Assembly (NCBI RefSeq): GCF_964355755.1
Contig: NC_092672.1
Coordinates: 23,058,501-23,122,500 of the forward strand
DNA length: 64,000 bases
Direction of reading: 5' to 3'
Origin: Antedon mediterranea
Lineage: Eukaryota > Echinodermata > Crinoidea > Comatulida > Antedonidae
Positions 56,937 through 64,000 of this stretch are shown here, one piece after another; within the stretch, counting starts at the first letter, position 1, and each line of letters opens with the position of its first letter. Made by a program: the position numbers and the translations under genes. A model generated the notes under the pieces. It did no database searches. It was given only the letters and a program-made list of their open reading frames with translations, and was not told the origin of the DNA.

Positions 56937-59119
56937 AATTTTGTAAGAATTGTCAGGATATCATGTCATGCAACATGTAAATATTGCTGTTTTTGGACAT
57001 GACATCATAACTCAGGTTAGGACTCTCCTAATATTAACCACTAGCAATTATACCCGCCCCAGGGCGGGTTTCAAAATTAGTTTAAAGCCTTCTCAACACC
57101 CGACGCCAGTATCTGTCTATATACTCACCAATCTCCACCCTTCTTCAATACCACCCCATACTCTTTTTTAAAAACAAATTCTTCCCAGTGATGGACAAAT
57201 TCAATTCAACGTAAGCTTCAAATTGAGAGGAGTATACATAGCTATGATGGGTCTAATAATGGTTGAAGTACATTGTAAATTGTGTAAATGAATAGGTGTC
57301 ATATTGGCTGATAATTAAAATATCTAATTTAGATACTGCGGGGCCCCAGCCTTTTTTCTCCTCTCACCACTCCAGCCACAATCAACAAACCTTAACTCCT
57401 CCCCTAGACAGTTCAAATATAGTACTTTTCCTAGTACAATTCCAAGCATATAGGCTACTTCATCATGGAGGCGACATTTAAGTTTATCTAAATTGTGTGC
57501 ACAATAAAAAGAAGTTTGCTATTTATTTTGTATAACAATTAACACATGGAATATTTTAAAACACATTTTGTTTTTATTGTTCACTAATATAATATAATAA
57601 TATTTAATATTGTTGGTGTTCCACTTTAGTGCTTTTTGACATTAGGCTTAAATATAGTTGTTACTGTGTGCAAAACAATATCAGTTTTTTTGTAGCAACA
57701 GTGTACAGTTATATGCTCTAATTTAAAATATAATCTTTAATGTGTATTATTATCAATACATATTGCTATATATACGTTATGTTTTTTCACGATATGGTCA
57801 TAAATTTCCATTTGAAATACTTTATAAAACATTTACAATAGTGCCTTGACCATTATTTAATTAATATTATTTTTTAAAACAGTATTTAATCAAAAGGTGT
57901 ATTGTCCCAAAATCATGAAAAATGAAGATTAATTTTATAAATCAGATTTTGAATATGTTGTTTTGTAGGGTTTTAATAAAGTAACTGTAATCACTTCCGT
58001 AGAAAAAAAAAATGTTGTCATGGTTAAATTCAACCAAAAACCCATTGGCTGGCAGCCAATTTGAACATTTTTTCATTAAAATATTTAATTTAAAATTTTT
58101 TCAGGTAAATACATTTTTTTGGATCAAATTTTTGGTCTAAATGGCACTTTCAACAAAAATGTTGTTAAGAATAATTTTTTTTTTCAGGGGGACATTGCAT
58201 TTTTAACAAAAACACTTAAAATTTCACAAACCTTCAATTGTTCTTAAATATAATTTTGTATTTTAAAAGTGCAATTTTCACAAATTTGTTTTTTAGACAA
58301 GTCACTTAAAAATGCCCTCATGATCCCTGTGTATTATAATGATCAAAGATGCTAGTTGTACTGAATATTTTAGTAATGACATGTTTTATTCATCATTTTT
58401 AGTAATGCATTTTGCCATACTCTCTTTTATTGTCAACACACTACCAACTCCGTCCACCACCTCCTCATCATTAAGCGAAGAGCAATGATATTAAAGGATG
58501 TAATATAGACCCATATTAGACCCATTTTTAGTTTGTGCTTATTTTTTCCATAATACAATACAAGGGCCTATACATTTTATATTACACAGTGCCCTCACTC
58601 ATCATTTATTTCTTTTGTTTGTTCACACTTTTAGTACCAGTGTACTGTTCAATAAAGGCCAACAAATCTGTAAAAAATTTAATTAAATTTAATTTTTTAG
58701 ACCTTTTTTACGAAACACATTTTAATTGAAATAGCATTTAAAATAAAAGAAAAACAATTACCAGCATTAAACTAGAAGATGATTTCATTTCATTATTCGG
58801 TCTATTTCAGTATATGCATAAAAAAAACCTGAAGTTGGGGAGACCAGGGTCAACCTACAGTAATTAGTGAACTTAATCACTAAGCTATACGGTAATATTT
58901 GTTGTCTTAGTCTAATTTGGCATTTTTAGTCATGTGCAAATGAGACTCTATAGCTCACTATGTCGGTCGGTAGGTTGGTCGGTAAACACTAACTCAAATT
59001 TGCGCATGTGACTGCAGCCATGTATATGGCCTTGTTAATCATCTATTTAAATAATAATAAATACAACATAGTATAAAACTGACTCCAAATAACAAGAGGC
59101 AAGCCATGATTCAACGTTT
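56937..59119. other. AT-rich sequence with one GC hairpin
   Basis: 57049-57070 contains CCCGCCCCAGGGCGGG, a 7-bp GC stem in an AT-rich setting followed by ~400 bp of C-rich sequence; it may be a transposon end. 58325-58760 is a diverged relative of 38385-38760. No ankyrin exon was found in the equivalent position before it. Confidence 0.45.
58929..59036. mobile_element. Short GGTCGG-repeat element, copy 3
   Basis: It begins AGTCATGTGC and carries GCACATGACT-type inverted sequence (GCGCATGTGACT) near its end. The core CACTATGTCGGTCGGTAGG and the end CAGCCATGTATATGGCCTTG match the other copies. Confidence 0.75.
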
Positions 59120-60503
59120 CGATCTTTATTTTATCATCATCAGGAATGATTACAAAATGTAAGCATTATTGTTATTATTATGGAATGTTTTATTAAATAG
59201 GTAACAGCAGTGAGCACCAGTGCTTTGCACAGTCTGTAGTATAATTAAAATGATTCCATCTTCTATCATTGTTATATTTATTCATCTTCTTCTTCATTAT
59301 AAGACAATAACAAACAAACTCGTTTAAATATAAATCTACCCACTGTAATGTTGGTGTTGCTACAGTTTTTCATATTTTAGAACAATGACAGATTATCAAT
59401 GCTTACTTTATAGCATTCATTCAAGTATAAGCAATAATGTCAACAGTATACTATTTGAAGATCACAATATAAAGAGATCAACTTTATTATTAAGATTTTG
59501 TAAAGCTTAATATTTGTTAACAGACTGTTCTTTATTTATCCACAAAATAGCAAAGATTAAAAATAAACTTGTTTAAAAAATGAAAAAAATGTAAAACATT
59601 GATCGTTCCTTAAGTTGGTCATTGACACTATTTTAACTAAAATAACTAACTAAAATTTAAAGTTTAGTTAGCAAAGTTCAAAAGGATGAATTAAAACACC
59701 TAATAAAAACCTTAAAAAGAGGCTACGAGGATGCTTGTTTTTCTTTTCTTACCATTATTGGATAAATGTTATTGAATTGAAATTGAATTGAATTCACAGC
59801 CACCACATATTTAATATACATTAATGACAAAATATGATGTTTTAATTAAGTTTAACTAAAAATGAAAAACTACAATGTGTATTCCCTTTGCGTACTGATC
59901 AGCCATTTGTTATTGTTGCAAGGTTTCAAAATGATGCAATGAACTTTACTCAGTCCATTGGATTGAATGTTAAATTGACCAAATATAAGTCCTGATAATT
60001 AACAGAACAGAGTATGCTCAGTATACTGTGCATAAGCATGCGCATATTAATGTTTTGTGTAGATTACCGTATCCTTTCATCTACCGTCCACCTTCATCTA
60101 CTGTCCTGTCATAAAGTCACTAGTAGGTTTTATTGTAAATTAACAGCACACCACGTGCAACAGCTAATACTAAATAGTAGTACTAATCATTGTCAGTATT
60201 TTCATTTCTATTGTAAATTAATAGTCAACAGATACCTCTTAGAATCAGTCAGTCATACATTCTACTCATTCACCCTTTACCAAAAATTTGGGATTTTTAA
60301 AATGTCTTTCTTTCCATCGTATATATTCATTTAGGACTGACAGTTTCATTCTTATAGTTTCATTCTACTGTAAAACAATACTACTCTCTTTTTCATTACA
60401 TTCAACCTCTTACATTAACATTCAAATTAATTCAGAATAAATACATTTGAATGATGAAGCCTAAAAAAACAAAAAACAGAATAACTAAAATACAAATACA
60501 TTG

Positions 60504-60795
60504 GTATATTTCGAAAGGCATTGTGAGATAGAATAGAGCTAATGGGTGGCGCCATGGAGTAGCGCACCCTCATCAAATTAGAAAGTCAAAATCATAGAGG
60601 GGATCTGCTAATACTATAGGGGGATAGAGTAATTGACTGAGCCCTCTATAGGAATTAATAGTTTTGACTTCCTAGTTTGGAGGGGGCGCTGCTCCATGCT
60701 GTGAAATGGCGTCGCCTAGTTTGACCTTTTAACCCTGTACTTCCGATACTGTGTTTTGAATGCAAATTGAAAAACAGGAGATTCTTGTGTTATAA
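60504..60795. mobile_element. Palindromic MITE, right end kept and left end lost (copy C)
   Basis: Same interior as 44630-44930 (GGGTGGCGCCATGGAGTAGC and AGGGGATCTGCTAATACTAT). It ends AACAGGAGATTCTTGTGTTA (to TTATAA at 60795), the mirror of the left end kept only in copy B. Confidence 0.8.
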
Positions 60796-61047
60796 GTTCT
60801 TTGCTTTGATGGAGATGATGATACTGTTATAAAGCCTATCAAACATACAGTGCTACCCTTACCAAAGGAGAATGCTTAAATAGCCTTTGCTAACCATTCA
60901 CTAGTAGGCATTCGAATGCTAATTTACAGGTAATTTTTAGAATTTAGGCATTCATGGTTAAAACCACTTAATCGGAATGCTAAGAAAAGTTTCCAAGCAT
61001 TCTTTAGGAATGCTTACAAGAGTCAATAAGCATTCAGAAGCTATCCC

Positions 61048-61360
61048 GAATGGTAGTGTGAATGCTAAGTTCATTGGTAGCATTCAGGGAGATATTTTGA
61101 ATGGTAGTGTGAATGCTAAGATCATTGGTAGCATTCAGGAAGAGATTTTGAATGGTAGTGTGAATGCCAAGATCATTGGTAGCATTCAGGAGATATTCTG
61201 AATGGTATTGTGAATGCTAAGAACATTGGTAGCATTCAGGGAGATATTTTGAATGGTAGTGTGAATGCTAAGAACATTGGTAGCATTCAGAGAGATATGT
61301 TGAATGGTAGTGTGAATGCTAAGATCATTGGTAGCATTCAGGAAGAGATTTTGAATGGTA
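61048..61360. repeat. Tandem repeat, six units of ~51 bp
   Basis: Each unit contains GAATGGTAGTGTGAATGCTA and CATTGGTAGCATTCAGG. The period is a multiple of three, so both strands show open frames with 17-residue repeats (NGSVNAKIIGSIQ on +). These are consequences of the repeat and are not called as genes. Confidence 0.92.
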
Positions 61361-63164
61361 AACAGGGAAATAATTGAATGCTCAACCAATCAGATCAATC
61401 CTCACCAACTGCCAAAAAAACAACCACCAATTCAAATTCAAGAGACCAAATGGCTAGAGAAAGGCTGAGTTGAGTGAGTGAGGATGCCTACAGTAGACTG
61501 CAGCCTTCCTTCTTTTTACAGCTTACCTGCTGGCAAACCTGACACAGATTTTGCTGATATAAAAGGTATTGTAGCTAGTAGCTATACTTGTTCTTTTATC
61601 ATTCTGTATTTGGCTACTAACTAGCTAGGCCTAATAATAATAGGAGGATCAGTATAGCCACACACAGCCTACTAAGTTGAGTTCAGCAGAGAGGGACCAG
61701 GGCTAGGCTACAGTAGATAGTGAGTGGTTTGGGATTCAGTGGTGGTGGTACTATCAAAAAGTCCTATCAAAAGTCGAATCCCCTAAGTCACTCCCTGGTT
61801 ATATTGTGTAGCTGGCCTAGGCTAGTTATAGTATACTCTAGAACCACATTGTATCACTTATCAAAAAGAAGGGCTAACTAAACTATAAAAGCAATTTTAA
61901 ATAAAAGCAGTTTTCACTCCATCGTTTATTTTATTATAAGACAATGGGATGGTGGAGGCATTTTTATGCCATGGCAGATTATTTCCTTAATTCCAACATT
62001 TGAAATGAATAAAAACAGTAACACAACATGTATTTATTTTAAAAAGGGTACAATATTAAATAAAATCCTTTTTATTAAACCTGAATGATACTAATATAAT
62101 AGTCCTTCTACAGACTAGAGAATATAGTGCATAATTCAGTTTTATCTGCTATATACTGACTGTTCATAAAGGAACATAGAAAACAAAATAAAGAGTCCAA
62201 CAGGAGTGCTTTGGACAAATCATCTGTTGGTGCCATTAGAGGTATTTAACTATAAATTTTAAATCTATTTTAACATGGTCATGTCCTATAAACATGCCTT
62301 CAATGATCAATTAAATATGAGGGAAAATTGAATCCCACCATTTCTCTTTGTTTTAATTGCTTAATCATTCTTTTTATCTTTAATTTCTTTTCACAGGGTG
62401 TCGGTTTTTTATTTCATTAACATATTTCAATATTTTTTTTTGCAGATTATATCAAGGTCGTGGCAGTAAAAAATGATTGAACTCCTGTTAGCCTGGTAGA
62501 ATTTAACAAGAAGTTTGTGTCTAAATGCACCAATGCACGCAGGAGTCTATATAAATAGATAAAAATTAATATTTTATATATAATTTTTATTTTCATTTAT
62601 CATATCTTTATATTCTCAATTTTGTCCAAGTATTCTCACTTGCACAGATAAAGTGCTAGTGTTGCCAATAGCTCTGCTAATTGATAATTTTTTAGCTTTT
62701 TGCTTACTTTAGTTTGTATCTCCATTGAGATCCACAGCATTGTCATTTTTTTCAGTAATTTGCCTTTTATATATAGTGTATATATATATTTCTTTGAAGA
62801 TGCCTCCATAAGGAAATTCATGGTGTCAATTGAAGTTTTAAATTAAATATTTTAAAGTAGTTAATTTTGATAATTGTTCATTTGTATATGGCCTTTTTGT
62901 CATATACAGTATAAGTATTACACTCTCTTGCTGTTTATACGTTTGATAGCTTTTTGATACTTTATTTCTGTTTGGGAATGTTAAATATCGAGTATCGACG
63001 AAAATATATTAATTAAATTTGATTTTTTAATAATTAAAGTAAAGACATCTTTTATTTTAATGTCTCTTATTGTATATTTGAAGAATTTTTTCGCTTTTCA
63101 TTTTAGATTCTTCATAAAAAAAGTGAGAAATCTGGATCACAACATTTCCCACTGTAGAATTTGA

Positions 63165-63720
63165 ATGCTTTAGCATTCAATTCGCTCACTAGCATTCACA
63201 GTGTAACAGTGTACCAATATTTGAATGTGTAGTTTTGAATGCTAGACCACGCCCACTAAAAAAGCTCACTAGCACATTCATCTACTAGCATTCGAATGCT
63301 AGGCTAGCATTCGAATGCTAGCCTAGCATTCCCCTACTAGCATTCGAATGCTAGGCTAAGCCTTCCAGATTTAGCATTCGAATGCTAGTATAGCATTCAA
63401 CTAGTAGCATTCGAATGCTAGTGCTACCATTCACATGCTTAGCTCATTTACATAATTCGGCTCCCTGGAAGGCTTAGCGAAGGCTTAGTGAAGGCTTAGT
63501 GAATGCTAAGAAGCATTCAAAGGAAGGCTTAGCGAAGGCTTAGTGAAGGCTTAGCGAAGGCTTAGTGAATGCTAAGAAGCATTCGAATGCTAAATTCAGT
63601 CATTGAATGCTTATATACCACTAGTATTCGAATGCTAAGTATTAGCCCTTCGAATGCCAATAATAGCATTCCAGGAGTAGCATTCGAATGCTTTGTGAAT
63701 GGTAAGCGAAGGCATTCAGC
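63165..63720. repeat. Array of GCATTCGAATGC palindromes
   Basis: TAGCATTCGAATGCTA or close variants occur at least eight times, mixed with GAAGGCTTAG(C/T)GAAGGC direct repeats (63463-63570). It forms the right subterminal region of the element at 60856-63728. The short ORF overlapping it is an artefact. Confidence 0.9.
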
Positions 63721-64000
63721 TTTGGTAATAGTTGACGGTGATTATTTGCTTTTTGTTAAAATAAAAGTAAATAATAGTCAACCAGAAATAAAACTTGGTT
63801 TACTAAAGCTTTGGTTGCCAACGCAATGTAGGTGCTACGCAAGTGCGTTGACCAATAACAAGCAACAATTCAGATAATCCATCACATTCTGATTGGTAAA
63901 TTTGCTTGATTTAATTTACAAAAAAATTGCATAAACTACAGACAAATGGACAGACTAAATGTTGGGACAAACAAACTTATTACATGCAATTATTACTTAA

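Larger units (their letters stand above)
60856..63728. mobile_element. Large non-autonomous element built on GAATGC/GCATTC words
   Basis: Copy B is uninterrupted here (GTGCTAGTTGA). The left end CCCTTACCAAAGGAGAATGC and right end read inward TTACCAAAGCTGAATGCC give short inverted repeats, possibly with a TA duplication (60854-60855, 63729-63730). The flanks are packed with GAATGC/GCATTC words, and the middle (61380-63120) is ordinary AT-rich DNA with no recognised ORF. The superfamily is not assigned. Confidence 0.75.
59120..64000 (+). repeat. Segmental duplication, copy C (runs off the window)
   Basis: 59120-60500 matches 5425-6830, and 63757-64000 matches 8585-8820 and 45028-45260. A MITE (60504-60795) and a 2.9-kb GAATGC element (60856-63728) lie between. 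The copy continues past the window end. Confidence 0.85.

Noticed and set aside
57049-57070. GC hairpin as a Helitron 3' end
   Set aside because: No CTRR terminus followed by T at the expected spacing, and no matching 5' TC end or empty site was found.
61186-61389. Repetitive ORFs on both strands (17-residue units)
   Set aside because: They follow from a 51-bp tandem repeat whose length is a multiple of three. There is no independent coding signal.

Overview
This window looks like AT-rich, intron-dominated animal DNA, most likely from a marine invertebrate. The signs are short exons with GT..AG borders inside long introns, several families of APE-type LINEs, tRNA-derived SINEs, many small inverted-repeat transposons and frequent AGGCCTA words. 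An echinoderm is my best guess, but that is an impression from composition and repeat style, not a demonstrated assignment. No bacterial operon, rRNA, CRISPR array or intact tRNA gene was seen.

The only host gene with a recognisable family is an ankyrin-repeat gene on the + strand that appears to span most of the window. I see exons at 2239-2337 (degenerate), 9998-10096, 37878-37976 and 48762-48872. Each encodes one ankyrin repeat and each exon is phase 0 at both ends. The rest of the gene lies outside the window or was not recognised. A possible terminal exon of an unidentified membrane-protein gene lies on the - strand at 32893-33085.

The remainder is layered mobile and duplicated DNA. 10.5-13.7 kb: LINE with an intact 1038-residue endonuclease/RT ORF (+). 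14.5-16.7 kb: TIR element with a TAAA duplication. 18.0-18.7 kb: two tRNA-derived SINEs. 18.7-22.8 kb: full-length LINE (-) with an intact 1086-residue ORF carrying a 2A-like motif. 30.4-31.5 kb: Harbinger-like element. 34.5-36.7 kb: decayed third LINE (-). 40.9-42.6 kb: hAT-like element with an 8-bp target duplication. 50.4-53.0 kb: two head-to-tail Helitrons. 60.9-63.7 kb: element dominated by GAATGC words.

Two segmental duplications organise the window. One has three copies: 5.4-9.1 kb, 42.8-45.5 kb and 59.1-64 kb. The other has two: 18.3-28.6 kb and 50.4-56.9 kb, sharing a short flank with 40.3-42.7 kb. Insertions present in one copy and missing from another give natural empty sites, so the ends of the LINE, a SINE, the hAT and the Helitrons can be read to the base. 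The triplicated segment lies between consecutive ankyrin exons twice, so part of it may have spread by duplication of an exon-plus-intron module.
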